Numbered from the stretch's first letter, positions 33,794-43,525 are shown. The stretch: DNA of 64,000 bases from Xanthomarina maritima (GCF_008084905.1 NZ_VSFC01000052.1:62001-126000), one strand, 5' to 3'. Made by a program: numbers and translations. The notes: generated by a model not told the origin, from the sequence alone.

Positions 33794-36532
33794 TTAGTAT
33801 GTTTTTTCAAATTTATTTACCAAATTTTGAAAACTAGAAGTCTTGTCTACTTGGTCATGGGGAATTAATAAATAACGCCAAGTTTTACCTTCATTTTTAC
33901 TAGTAAATTCATTAGCATATTGACAGTATTTTAAAGCTGCTTTCATTTTTAACTGTACTTCTTCAGTTTCTATTTCTTTAGCTTTTTTAGGTTCACACAT
34001 AAAGATTGAATCTTCAGTTTCTACTATAAAGTCAGGTTCATATTTGTTAGAGTTTTTACCCCAATAAATTCTAAATTGATTTGTAGCAGGTCTTAACCAT
34101 TTTATTACAGAAGCATCATTTTCTATTACAAATGAAAAATCTTTTTCTGTGTTAGAATCAAATTTATACTCTGGATGACAAGATTTTTCAAAACCTCTAT
34201 AGACATATTTTGTTACAAGACTTAAAGGTGTGATTACATCAGTATAGTGTTTGTAACCATTCTCTTTCGGTACTGTAAAGTTCCAATCTTCTATTTTTAC
34301 AAAAGGTAAAATAGTTGGTGGTATATAATCAGGGTTACTCATTTTAAAATGAGTTTTTAACTGGTCATAAATCTTACCTGCAATCACTTTTCTGTACTGT
34401 CTAATCAATACAGGAAGCTGTTTTTTATCTGATAAGTTTTCTGATAGTTTTTCTAAAGCTTGAGTAACTAATTTATGTAATAAATCTGCACTCTCATCAT
34501 AATCAATTTCAGGGAAGTTAATAAGTTCGGCTATAACTTGGTTTACAGGTGTTTCATTTACAAAAGCACCTTGTTTTACTCCAAGAGAGTCTATTTTAGA
34601 TTGGTCTTTTAAATCCATTCTTAAAATCTCTTCTTGCATGATGTTTAAATCAAAACCTTTGGTTGTGTCTAAATCAAAATCTTCAAACCAAGTTTCTACT
34701 TCTTCTAGAACTAAATCCATTCTTGGGATTTCTATAATCTGACTTTTGAAATTAGCAATTACGGAATCATATTGAGCCTCTGCTTCTGCAACAATTTGAG
34801 GCATGAAAATATTTTGCTGTCCTCTAGATAAAGTGTCTTTTATCTTTTGAAGTGCCTTTTGTTTTACTTCAGGTTTGGATAAATCATTTACACTATTTAC
34901 ACCTTCATTAGATGAAAAGGTAGGGATAGCATTAACAATAGCTTTTTTAGCTTCTAAAGCGTGTGTTAATTCTAGTTTCTTTTCAGGATTAACAACAGCA
35001 TTTATTTTAGCTTGTTCTCTTCTTATTTCTGCATTAATCTTAGTTTCAGAAGTAACAATTGTAGATTCTGTTTTTAAGTCTTCTTCGTCTAACTCTATAA
35101 ATGTTAGTTTGTTTAATACAGAATCTGGATTTTTAGCTTCTTGAATAACTCTGTTAAAATTATCATGAGCTAAAACAGTGAGTTTATCTACTTTATCAAC
35201 CCCTGTTCTTTTACCATTATAGGGTAATCTTAAACCTCTACCAATAGTTTGCTCAATTAATACAGAAGCATTGGCTGCTCTTAAAGGAACAATAGTATAT
35301 AGGTTGGTTACATCCCAACCTTCTTTTAGCATGTTTACATGGATTACAATTTCAATCTCATTATCTGGACTTTCTAAGGATAAAAATTGCCTTTCAATTT
35401 CTTCAACTTTTTTAGTTGATGAGTCTATCTGTAAAACTCTACCTTCATATTTACCATTATAAAAAGCATTAGAACTTATGTAATCATAAACTTCTGAAGC
35501 ATGATTAATATCTTTACAAACAACAAGTATAAATGGTTTTACAAGTTGAACATTATTATTTCTAGCATATAACTCTAATTCATTTTTAGTGTCTTCATGT
35601 ACTGAAATAGCATCTTCTAATTTAAACTGTTCCACCTCTTTAGGTGTTAAGTTTTTCTTGTCAAAATCTTTACGAGTTGCTATTGCAGGGGCTTTTACAT
35701 ATTTCCCATCTTCTAAAGCTTGGGCTAAATTATACTCATACACAACATTTTTAAATGCTTTTCCTTTTTCGTCTATTGGTGTGGCTGTAAGTTCTAAACC
35801 TAGAACAGGCTTTAGTTCATTAATTGCTTTTTTAGAGGCATCTGCATGATACCTATGAGCTTCATCCATTAAAATAACTAAATCATCTAGTCCTGCAAGA
35901 TAGTTCCAATAGGACTGACCTAAATACTCTGATAACCTTTTCATTTTTGGAGGTTTTCCTTTATCATCTTTTCCTTTTCCTAATTTGATGTCTGAATTAA
36001 ATTTTGAAATATTAAAAATGTTAATTCTAACCTCTTGGTCTCCAAAAAGATTACCTTTTTCAGCATAATTATCACCATTGATAATTACTGGTCTGTTTGT
36101 AACAAACTCACTAATACCTTTAAACACATATTTTTTGTAGTTTGGATTTCCAAAGTCTTCAATTAGTTTGTCGTAGATAGTTAGGTTAGGGGCTAAAATG
36201 AAAAAATTACGAATCCCTTTTTTAAGATATAAATAGGTAATAAAAGCACCCATTAATCTGGTTTTACCAACACCTGTAGCAATAGAAAAACAAAGGGAAA
36301 CAAAATCCCTTTCAAAGTCTTTACAACTAGGATAATGTTTTTTTATTTTTTTTAATTCTGCTTTTAAATCAACTTCTTTTTTTAGCTCCAATTCTTCTGT
36401 TAAATAAGCCACCAATTGTAAAGAATCTCTTAAAGGGTCTCTTAATGATAATCTATTGTTTATTCTGTTAACAATAGTATCTACACTTGGGTTGGCTTGT
36501 TCTATAATATAATCTCTAGTACTATTCTCCAT
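33794..36532 (-). CDS. Type III restriction enzyme Res-like helicase-endonuclease
   Basis: A 912-aa SF2 helicase with nuclease end. Walker A is ATGVGKT (85-91), DEAH box LMDEAHRYHAD (near 224), motif III LTATP, motif VI IGRGLRLPYNGKR. The C-terminus has a PD-(D/E)xK site: YEPDFIVETEDSIFMCEPKKA (PDF...E-x-K read in two parts, near 835-855). Type III Res proteins translocate or slide along DNA after ATP hydrolysis and cut when two complexes meet. It overlaps mod by 11 bp, the usual mod-res order in the direction of transcription. Confidence 0.92.
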   Translation of the reverse strand: MENSTRDYIIEQANPSVDTIVNRINNRLSLRDPLRDSLQLVAYLTEELELKKEVDLKAELKKIKKHYPSCKDFERDFVSLCFSIATGVGKTRLMGAFITYLYLKKGIRNFFILAPNLTIYDKLIEDFGNPNYKKYVFKGISEFVTNRPVIINGDNYAEKGNLFGDQEVRINIFNISKFNSDIKLGKGKDDKGKPPKMKRLSEYLGQSYWNYLAGLDDLVILMDEAHRYHADASKKAINELKPVLGLELTATPIDEKGKAFKNVVYEYNLAQALEDGKYVKAPAIATRKDFDKKNLTPKEVEQFKLEDAISVHEDTKNELELYARNNNVQLVKPFILVVCKDINHASEVYDYISSNAFYNGKYEGRVLQIDSSTKKVEEIERQFLSLESPDNEIEIVIHVNMLKEGWDVTNLYTIVPLRAANASVLIEQTIGRGLRLPYNGKRTGVDKVDKLTVLAHDNFNRVIQEAKNPDSVLNKLTFIELDEEDLKTESTIVTSETKINAEIRREQAKINAVVNPEKKLELTHALEAKKAIVNAIPTFSSNEGVNSVNDLSKPEVKQKALQKIKDTLSRGQQNIFMPQIVAEAEAQYDSVIANFKSQIIEIPRMDLVLEEVETWFEDFDLDTTKGFDLNIMQEEILRMDLKDQSKIDSLGVKQGAFVNETPVNQVIAELINFPEIDYDESADLLHKLVTQALEKLSENLSDKKQLPVLIRQYRKVIAGKIYDQLKTHFKMSNPDYIPPTILPFVKIEDWNFTVPKENGYKHYTDVITPLSLVTKYVYRGFEKSCHPEYKFDSNTEKDFSFVIENDASVIKWLRPATNQFRIYWGKNSNKYEPDFIVETEDSIFMCEPKKAKEIETEEVQLKMKAALKYCQYANEFTSKNEGKTWRYLLIPHDQVDKTSSFQNLVNKFEKTY

Positions 36533-38282
36533 CTGCTAATTCTTCATCGGTTAATACTGGTGGATTGATAATATTTAGACTATAATCATCTTTACCAAAT
36601 TCACACTTACCTAATAACATTTTAGGTATTTTTTTTAGTACAATATTTTTGAACTTATTGTGGCATTCTGGTTGGAATTTTTTAGCACAAATAAGTAAAC
36701 TTTCTCCTTCCTGTAATTGGTCTTGTAGTTGGTCTAATAACTCTACTGTTACAAATTGTGTAGTGGTAAAAATAAAGTCTTGTTCTGCACTATAACCTTG
36801 TTTCCAATAATTGTCTTTATCTGGTGCATACCTAAACCCTTCTTGTTTAGCCATTGCAGCAGCTAACATATCAGCATTATACTCTTTGCTAATTACCCAA
36901 TTGTCATATTTATCTTTATTTAATAAACTTGGTGCTAATTCATAAAACTTAAAGCCTCCACCACCTTCCCAGTTTACTGCTTTAGTTATTCCAGCGGTAT
37001 CCTTATTTTTAATAACTTTTTTAAATCTAGGGACACAGTGGGTTAGAGCATGGTCACCGAGTTCAACCCCAATAAATTTTCTGCCCATTTTCATTGCAGC
37101 AGCAGCAGTGGTTCCCGAACCTAAAAATGAATCTAAAACAAAATCTCCTTTTTGAGTTGCCAGAGATAATACCTTCTGAATAAGCGCTTCAGGTTTTTTT
37201 CCATGAGGAAATTTTACTCCTCCTTCTTTTGTTAAATTATTTAAAGGGAACCCATCCCAGTAAGTTCCTGCTTTTTCAAGTTTTACTAGAGATTTGCCTT
37301 TTTTGATACAAACATCACTTAACCATGCAATCAAATCACAATTATTACCTTTATAGTAAAGCGTGGTAAGTTTGTTCTTATTTTTACCTGATTTAGGTAT
37401 ATAATCAATAGAGAAAAAATCACCATTTCCTTCAGTAGCCTCCATAACTCTTGTTCGTATTGAACTTTGAGCATTAGTATCTCTAAAGACCTTGTCATGA
37501 TACTTTACATAACATTCTTCTTCAGTTAAGTCATCTTGTTTCATTAACTCTTTGATGGTTTTAAAGACAATATTATTATGTTTGAAAATTTTAATTATAT
37601 CTCCAGAACCGTCTTTTGTTTCACCAAAATATTCTCTTTCTTCCAAACCAGAATAAATAACTCGTGTGTATTTCCAGCTTTTTCCTTGGTCTCTCATTTC
37701 TTTGATTAAATCAAATAAATTCGTTTCATCATAAAGAGGATTGAAAGATTGGAAATGATTTTTATCTTTTGAGTATATAAGTAAGTATTCAATATTCTTT
37801 TTTAACTTTTTGTCTTCACCACCACCACTAGCACCCGATGTTTGCTTCATTTTAGCACTAACTTGATTTAAAAAATTTTCTCTACCAAATATCTCATCGA
37901 GTATCACTCTACAATAAGCAACTTCATTATCATCTAATTGAACAAACAAGGTACCATCATTAGTTAAAAGGTTTCTTAACAATCTAAATCTTTGACTCAT
38001 TAAATCAAGCCAAATAGAATGTTCTAAACCATCATCATAATGTTCAAATGCTTGTCCAGTATTATAAGGTGGGTCTATATAGATACACTTTATCTTTCCT
38101 GTATAGTCTTGCTCTAAAGCTTTTAAAGCTAGAAGATTATCTCCATGAATCAGCAGGTTTTCTGTATTAGGGTCTCCATAACTGTACTCAGGGTTTTCTA
38201 TTAAAATTCTCGGTTCTAGAGCTGGTTCTTCTCCTTTACCTATCCACGTTAACTCTAGTTTTTGTTGTTTTTTGTTTGCCAT
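36522..38282 (-). CDS. Type III Mod-like DNA methyltransferase
   Basis: A 586-aa beta-class amino-methyltransferase. Catalytic DPPY is at 70-73 (IYIDPPYNTGQAF); the SAM-binding motif comes later, DSFLGSGTTAAAAMKMG near 385, the order typical of type III Mod and N6-adenine enzymes. The stretch between (about 130-360) is the target recognition domain (KMKQTSGASGGGEDKK and onwards). It should methylate one strand of an asymmetric site and give Res its specificity. It ends inside res and follows the SNF2 gene by 4 bp. Confidence 0.92.
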   Translation of the reverse strand: MANKKQQKLELTWIGKGEEPALEPRILIENPEYSYGDPNTENLLIHGDNLLALKALEQDYTGKIKCIYIDPPYNTGQAFEHYDDGLEHSIWLDLMSQRFRLLRNLLTNDGTLFVQLDDNEVAYCRVILDEIFGRENFLNQVSAKMKQTSGASGGGEDKKLKKNIEYLLIYSKDKNHFQSFNPLYDETNLFDLIKEMRDQGKSWKYTRVIYSGLEEREYFGETKDGSGDIIKIFKHNNIVFKTIKELMKQDDLTEEECYVKYHDKVFRDTNAQSSIRTRVMEATEGNGDFFSIDYIPKSGKNKNKLTTLYYKGNNCDLIAWLSDVCIKKGKSLVKLEKAGTYWDGFPLNNLTKEGGVKFPHGKKPEALIQKVLSLATQKGDFVLDSFLGSGTTAAAAMKMGRKFIGVELGDHALTHCVPRFKKVIKNKDTAGITKAVNWEGGGGFKFYELAPSLLNKDKYDNWVISKEYNADMLAAAMAKQEGFRYAPDKDNYWKQGYSAEQDFIFTTTQFVTVELLDQLQDQLQEGESLLICAKKFQPECHNKFKNIVLKKIPKMLLGKCEFGKDDYSLNIINPPVLTDEELADGE

Positions 38283-38286
38283 AATT

Positions 38287-41175
38287 TTATATCAATTCCC
38301 ACTCAATGGTAAATAATTCTTGTTCTACTATACGTTGTGCTAAACGCTCTTCTATATTACTTAAAACATCATCTTTTTTATCATCTATTTGGTCTTGTGC
38401 TTCAAAAAGATGTTTTCTTTTTTCATTACGTTTTTTTTCTAACTCTTTAATAGCACGTTGTTCTTTTACTTTTGTTTGTAAATCTAACTTTTTTCTAGCT
38501 TCTGCTTTGCGTAATTTTATTTCTGCATCAATATCTTGTATTTCCCTTTCAAGGCTAATCTTCATATCATCAGCCCACTTATCTAGCTTATCATACTCTT
38601 GGTCAAAAAACTCTGCATTACGTTGTAAGTTATCTTCTAAAACTACTTGTTTTTGAGCTTTAAATATTTTTTTTAGTAACTGGTCTATATCATAGGAGAT
38701 AGAATTGATGTTTTTTGTTTTTGCAGGTAAGCTAAACATTTTTTGAGCTATTTCACTATCTATTTTATTATCTTGTTTATCTATAATCTGTATTAATAAA
38801 TAATCTTCTTCTTCAAAAGATAAAATGCTTAATTGGTTAACTCTTAAAGTACCTGTGCTACCTATATAATCTTCTAAAATAGCCATGTTTTTAGGGTGGT
38901 TAGAATAATCAAAAATTACTTTTTGCACCTCTAATTGTTTTGTTTTACAAGCTTCTACTATTTGTTTGGCTAGAGGGTGACCAATTCTGTATAAATTTGC
39001 ATCATTATCTAGTTCTTGTTGAGATTTCTTAATAGAATCCCCACTTTTTAAAAGTTGATATGGACCTTCATTAATTTTAAATTGGGGAAATGGATTTTTT
39101 TTAAGTCTGAAAATATCTCTTTTAAAATCAAACTCTGCATAACCTTTTAAATAGTGTTTAGTAACAGCCCATAACCAGTTTTCATATTGGTTTAAGTAGC
39201 TTTTTCCTTTCTCAAGGTTTACTTTAAGTTTTTGGTGTACTTCATCATCAAAATGTTCTAATAACTGCTCTCTAGTTTCATCAATTCTAGTATTAATACT
39301 TTCATCCATTTCTTGTTGGAGTGTATCAAAAGCATTTTTAATTTCTGAAGGTTGTCTGCATTCTTGATATATTTGAGCTATTCTTTTTTCAAAATCAACA
39401 CCAGAACTGATACTACCTAAAACTTCGTCTGAAGCACCAAAAACCCCATTAAAAAGCTGAAATTTTTGGTCTAGTAGTTCATAAACTCTTTGGTCTGCTT
39501 CATTAGATTTGTTTAAGAAATTAATAACAACAACATCATGTTTTTGCCCATACCTGTGCACTCTACCAATTCGTTGTTCTATTCTCTGTGGATTCCAAGG
39601 CATATCATAATTTACTAACAAAGAACAAAATTGCAGATTAATACCTTCAGCAGCAGCTTCTGTAGCAATTAAAATGGTAGCCGTGTTTCTAAAGTAATCG
39701 ACAATAGCTTGTCTAATATCAGCAGCTTTTGCACCACTAACTCTATCAGTACCATTATGTTCTTCAATCCAATCTTTGTATATCTGTCTTGATTTAACGT
39801 CGTTATTGGAACCATTAAATAGTACAATTTTATCATTGTAGCCATTACTAGATAAGTGGTCAAGTAAATATTTCTGTGTTCTAGTAGATTCTGTAAAGAT
39901 GATAGCTTTTTGGTTAGCTCCTAATTCTTCAAGTTTCTCAAAGCCTTTATTTAATGCAGTTAGCAATTTTTCTCCTTTAGCATTTTTTTCAATGGAAACA
40001 GCTAGCTCTCTAAATGTTGAGACATTATCTAGCTCAGCTTGTACTTCAGCTAATTCTTCATCAGTTAGTAATTCAAAAGAATTAAGTTCTTCATCTCCCC
40101 ATTCCTCTTCAAGTTCATCAATGGTTTCAAATTCAGTGCCAAGTTCAACCTTTTCATTGAGAAATTTTTGGTCAGCTAAAATAGCTTTCAACTTGTTTTC
40201 TAAAGCCTCTAAAGTACCTGAAATAGCATAAGTAGATGAAGCTAATAACTTTCTTAAAATTAAAGTCATTAACTGTCTTTGACTATTAGGTAAAGCATAT
40301 AATTTGGGTGTTTGTAAATACTCTGATACTAAATCATATAGAATCTTTTCATCTTGAAAAGGAAAGTACTCTTCAACAATTGCAATTCTATTGGTGTAGT
40401 TTATATATTCTAATACTTGCCTTCTTAAAGTTCTTATGCAAACTGGTTTTAATCTTTCCTTTAATTCTAAAAAAGAATCTTCTGTAGTTATTCTACCAAA
40501 TTGTGTTTTAAAACTTTTTAAATCTCCAAAAGCATATTCATCAATAAAGCTAACAAGTCCATATAGTTCTAAAATTGAGTTTTGTAATGGGGTAGCAGTC
40601 AGAAGGATTTTAGGTGCATGCTGAATAGCTGACTTTATTGCATTAGCTATTTTGTTTTTAGGTTTGTATACATTTCTTAATCTATGAGCTTCATCAATAA
40701 TAACTAAATCCCAATCTATCATTCTAACAAACTCCTCTTTAGACCTTATAAATTGAAAAGATGCTAAAATTATCTGTTCTTGGTTAAATGGGTTTTTTTT
40801 ACCTTGTTTTTTTAATTGGGTAAAAGATTTTGACTCTAATACAGTTGAAGGAATAAAGAACTTATCAGATAACTCTTGATTCCATTGTTTTCTTAAATTT
40901 GCTGGGCAAATAATAAGTAGCTTCCTTTTCCTTTCAGCCCATTTCTGTGAGATAATAATACCAGCTTCAATAGTCTTTCCAAGGCCAACTTCATCAGCAA
41001 GAAGAGCTCCTTTTGACAAAGGAGATTGAAAAGCAAACAATGCAGCTTCTACTTGATGTGGGTTCATATCTACTTGGGCATCTTGTAAAGATGCAGTAAA
41101 CTTACCAATATCATTAGCAGGAAGTCTTCTAGTTAATTCGTGAGCAAAGTATTTAGCTTGGTAATCTGTAATCAT
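38287..41175 (-). CDS. SNF2/RapA-family helicase of the defence operon
   Basis: A 962-aa Swi2/Snf2 ATPase: DEVGLGKT (61-68), DEAH (161-164), LLTATPLQNS, and the second lobe with ATEAAAEGINLQF and PWNPQRIEQRIGRVHRYGQ. The last 350 residues are charged and coiled-coil-rich (RKAEARKKLDLQTKVKEQ). RapA-like and DISARM DrmD-like proteins have this build; such ATPases move along duplex DNA and displace bound proteins. Placing one between a nuclease gene and a type III mod gene is not the standard type III layout. It overlaps the DUF2779 gene by 4 bp (ATGA). Confidence 0.9.
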   Translation of the reverse strand: MITDYQAKYFAHELTRRLPANDIGKFTASLQDAQVDMNPHQVEAALFAFQSPLSKGALLADEVGLGKTIEAGIIISQKWAERKRKLLIICPANLRKQWNQELSDKFFIPSTVLESKSFTQLKKQGKKNPFNQEQIILASFQFIRSKEEFVRMIDWDLVIIDEAHRLRNVYKPKNKIANAIKSAIQHAPKILLTATPLQNSILELYGLVSFIDEYAFGDLKSFKTQFGRITTEDSFLELKERLKPVCIRTLRRQVLEYINYTNRIAIVEEYFPFQDEKILYDLVSEYLQTPKLYALPNSQRQLMTLILRKLLASSTYAISGTLEALENKLKAILADQKFLNEKVELGTEFETIDELEEEWGDEELNSFELLTDEELAEVQAELDNVSTFRELAVSIEKNAKGEKLLTALNKGFEKLEELGANQKAIIFTESTRTQKYLLDHLSSNGYNDKIVLFNGSNNDVKSRQIYKDWIEEHNGTDRVSGAKAADIRQAIVDYFRNTATILIATEAAAEGINLQFCSLLVNYDMPWNPQRIEQRIGRVHRYGQKHDVVVINFLNKSNEADQRVYELLDQKFQLFNGVFGASDEVLGSISSGVDFEKRIAQIYQECRQPSEIKNAFDTLQQEMDESINTRIDETREQLLEHFDDEVHQKLKVNLEKGKSYLNQYENWLWAVTKHYLKGYAEFDFKRDIFRLKKNPFPQFKINEGPYQLLKSGDSIKKSQQELDNDANLYRIGHPLAKQIVEACKTKQLEVQKVIFDYSNHPKNMAILEDYIGSTGTLRVNQLSILSFEEEDYLLIQIIDKQDNKIDSEIAQKMFSLPAKTKNINSISYDIDQLLKKIFKAQKQVVLEDNLQRNAEFFDQEYDKLDKWADDMKISLEREIQDIDAEIKLRKAEARKKLDLQTKVKEQRAIKELEKKRNEKRKHLFEAQDQIDDKKDDVLSNIEERLAQRIVEQELFTIEWELI

Positions 41176-42632
41176 TGATTCTTTAATTCTTTATAAATTT
41201 CTACCATAGCTAAAGTGTCCAATTTACAATATTCTAATAAGTTTTTTCTTGTTTGTTCTACATCTTCATTAAAATTAGGGTCAGATACCATTCTGCCCCA
41301 AGTATCTAATGCCATTGTGCCATCTTGAACTTCTAAATCTGAATATGAAAGTTGCGGACATAAAACAGGTAGTACCTTTTTAATAGAAGTAGAGCCGTGA
41401 AACCTATAATCAACATAATCTGTTTTAAAAATGTTCATTAAATCAAACATATGAGTATTCATATAGTTTAAGTATTCTGTAAATTGTGGAATCCAAACCA
41501 ACATATCTTTATTTCTGCTTATCTCAAATGGTGCATTCCATGATATAAAAGTACCTATCAGACCAGTAAAATCCTGCATTTGTTTAAGCATGTCAATAGG
41601 TTGTTCTAGTTTACTCCCTAACCATTCAAAATGAGTTATTTCACCATTTTCCTTCATAGTGTGAATAGACACTTGAAAGACTAGGTGATTATGAGGTCCC
41701 ATATTGTCCAACTTTGGTACAGCTGTTGGGAAAGTTTCATAATCTACAAAGTGTAAAGGGAATTTGAGATTATTTAAGGTTTGCTGAATTCTAGATTTAT
41801 TAATTAAGACAAGTTCTTTTCTTACAGATTCAACTTGTGCTTGTTGAATTACACTTAACTCAAAGTCAAGAGGAATGTCTAAAATACTTAATTGGCTATT
41901 GTCAGCTAGCTTACCTATTTTTTTAGATGAAATTCTGGCGATTTCATAGATACTGAAATCTGGAACATCTTTATTAAAGTATTTAAAACTATCACAATGG
42001 TTGCTTCTTGTTTTGTATCTACAAGAGCATTCATCTTCGCTAATTGATTCTTTATTTATGAAGTTTGAAGCTGCATTAATGTCATTTACAACGGAAGAAT
42101 ATAAGTTATCCACTTGTTCAGTTACATCTATAATTTCTAATAATTTATTTGGGATAATCCCTCCTTGTTTAACATAATCTTTATTAAGGTGGATAATGGA
42201 AATTTTTGAAACAATATAACCACACTCTTGCAACACGTATTTTTGAAAACAAGCATCTTCTAATTTACCTTTTTTTATACTTGAAGCAGATTTAATTTCA
42301 TAAATATGATATGTCCCATTAACCAATTTTTCTAAAACATCAATTCTTGCAAATACTCCTTTCTGGGTTGAAAATGATGGTTGAAAAAACACTTTACTAT
42401 TTGAGCTTAATTGTTGTAGTGTAAACTGAGGGCTACTATTTTCTGGTAAGTCAACTCCATTTGGAAATAATAGTTTTGCATGTTCCTCAACTTCATAGCC
42501 TTCTTTAATCAACTTTTCTAAAAACAATGAAAATTCTCCCCTAGGATATTCATTAGGCTTATTTTTTAGAAGCCATAATGATTCAGGGCAATTAAGATAT
42601 TGTATAAAGTCTGTTTTAGTTAGTTGATGCAT
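41172..42632 (-). CDS. DUF2779 protein: Cas4/RecB-like nuclease plus DEDDy exonuclease
   Basis: A 486-aa two-domain protein. Residues 1-215 show RecB/Cas4-type nuclease features: LNCPESLWLL (C15), D98 in ARIDVLEK, E112-x-K114 in YEIKSAS and Q130/Y132 in FQKYVL. Cysteines C202, C204 and C213 (DECSCRYKTRSNHC) with C15 could hold a 4Fe-4S cluster as in Cas4. Residues 290-480 look like a DEDDy exonuclease: FVDYETF (D297, E299), SWNAPFE, D397 in HMFDLMN, and Y468-x3-D472 in EYCKLD. It is probably a DNA end-processing enzyme acting with the SNF2 and restriction subunits. Confidence 0.82.
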   Translation of the reverse strand: MHQLTKTDFIQYLNCPESLWLLKNKPNEYPRGEFSLFLEKLIKEGYEVEEHAKLLFPNGVDLPENSSPQFTLQQLSSNSKVFFQPSFSTQKGVFARIDVLEKLVNGTYHIYEIKSASSIKKGKLEDACFQKYVLQECGYIVSKISIIHLNKDYVKQGGIIPNKLLEIIDVTEQVDNLYSSVVNDINAASNFINKESISEDECSCRYKTRSNHCDSFKYFNKDVPDFSIYEIARISSKKIGKLADNSQLSILDIPLDFELSVIQQAQVESVRKELVLINKSRIQQTLNNLKFPLHFVDYETFPTAVPKLDNMGPHNHLVFQVSIHTMKENGEITHFEWLGSKLEQPIDMLKQMQDFTGLIGTFISWNAPFEISRNKDMLVWIPQFTEYLNYMNTHMFDLMNIFKTDYVDYRFHGSTSIKKVLPVLCPQLSYSDLEVQDGTMALDTWGRMVSDPNFNEDVEQTRKNLLEYCKLDTLAMVEIYKELKNQ

Positions 42633-42637
42633 TTAGA

Positions 42638-43204
42638 TTAAGGTGTAATTATTTCTTGAAATTGTTCTTTAGTTAAAATCATAAAGTTTGTGGTGTCATA
42701 GGTGTTCTTTTCTACTCTTTTTAAGAATGCCATATAATTAAGTATTCTGACAAAAGTTCTTTTTACAGATTCATTGTATGCAATACCTATTCCTATTCTA
42801 CCTAATGAAGCAGCATTTATCATGCTACCCATTATGTGTTTTCTTGTACTTGAGTTCTCAATTTCTATTGCTAAAAAGCATCTTGCATTTTGATTTTTTC
42901 TTGTTAGAAAGTCAAATTCAGGAATTTTAATCTCATTTAACCATTCTTCACCAATGTTTTCTACATGACAATCATAGATTTGTTTTAAAAAAGCATCAAT
43001 ATTATCATTTCGTAAAATATTATTATACTCAGCTGTTTGGTTGTTATATGGTGCTACGCTAAAAGGTCCAGCTGCTATGTCTACTCTTGGAGAATACTGA
43101 TAATTAACTCCTGTAAATGCTCTCCATTCTTCTACCACATCAAGACCTTCAAGTTTATTTGATAATAATGGTGATACTAAATTTTGATATTGTGTTGCTG
43201 TCAT
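42638..43204 (-). CDS. Conserved 188-aa protein of the defence operon, possibly nuclease-like
   Basis: I cannot assign a family with certainty. Visible features are SPRVDIAAGPFSV (39-51), PEFDFLTRKN (95-104), the hydrophobic strand CFLAIEIENSSTRKHIMGS (109-127) and AASLGRIGIGIAYN. A D...(E-x-E) arrangement with D42 or D98 and E113/E115 in consecutive beta strands would fit a PD-(D/E)xK-like fold with the lysine replaced, but this is tentative. Second gene of the operon, 7 bp after the XRE regulator and 5 bp before the DUF2779 gene, so it is likely a core component. Confidence 0.6.
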   Translation of the reverse strand: MTATQYQNLVSPLLSNKLEGLDVVEEWRAFTGVNYQYSPRVDIAAGPFSVAPYNNQTAEYNNILRNDNIDAFLKQIYDCHVENIGEEWLNEIKIPEFDFLTRKNQNARCFLAIEIENSSTRKHIMGSMINAASLGRIGIGIAYNESVKRTFVRILNYMAFLKRVEKNTYDTTNFMILTKEQFQEIITP

Positions 43205-43211
43205 TATAAGA

Positions 43212-43502
43212 TTATTGCTTATCTGATTTTACTCTTTTTAGAGCTAATTTTATTGCATCAATTGCCATTTCTTCCCCATTTACTTCTTCATATACTTTTT
43301 CACTTAACCAAAGGGTTAATAGTTTATTATATTCAATATCAAGAGCTAAAGCAAGTTTTTCAATTTGTTCTCTAGTTGGCTTTCTATCTCCTTTTTCAAT
43401 TTTACTTATTAAAGCAGTATCCGTATCTATCATAGAAGCTACTTCGCGCAGTAATAGGTTTTTAGTTTCTCTTTTAGATTTTAGAAATTCTGAGAGTATC
43501 AT
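43212..43502 (-). CDS. XRE-family regulator of the defence operon
   Basis: A 96-aa helix-turn-helix protein. The HTH_3 domain spans 1-65 (EFLKSKRETKNLLLREVASM, then DTALISKIEKGDRKPTREQIEKLALAL). The remaining 30 residues are a charged tail (VYEEVNGEEMAIDAI). As first gene of the seven-gene operon it resembles the C proteins that time restriction-modification expression. Palindromic sequence just upstream of its start is a probable operator. Confidence 0.88.
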   Translation of the reverse strand: MILSEFLKSKRETKNLLLREVASMIDTDTALISKIEKGDRKPTREQIEKLALALDIEYNKLLTLWLSEKVYEEVNGEEMAIDAIKLALKRVKSDKQ

Positions 43503-43525
43503 TTGGTAGTCAAATTAGTTCTTGT

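Noticed and set aside
38306-40624. Several open frames on the plus strand opposite the SNF2 gene
   Set aside because: Ser-rich and Phe-rich products typical of antisense frames of Glu/Lys-rich genes; no motifs.
33794-41175. Assignment of the operon to DISARM
   Set aside because: SNF2 helicase and methyltransferase are present but there is no DrmA, DrmB or DrmC-like protein, and mod/res match type III instead.
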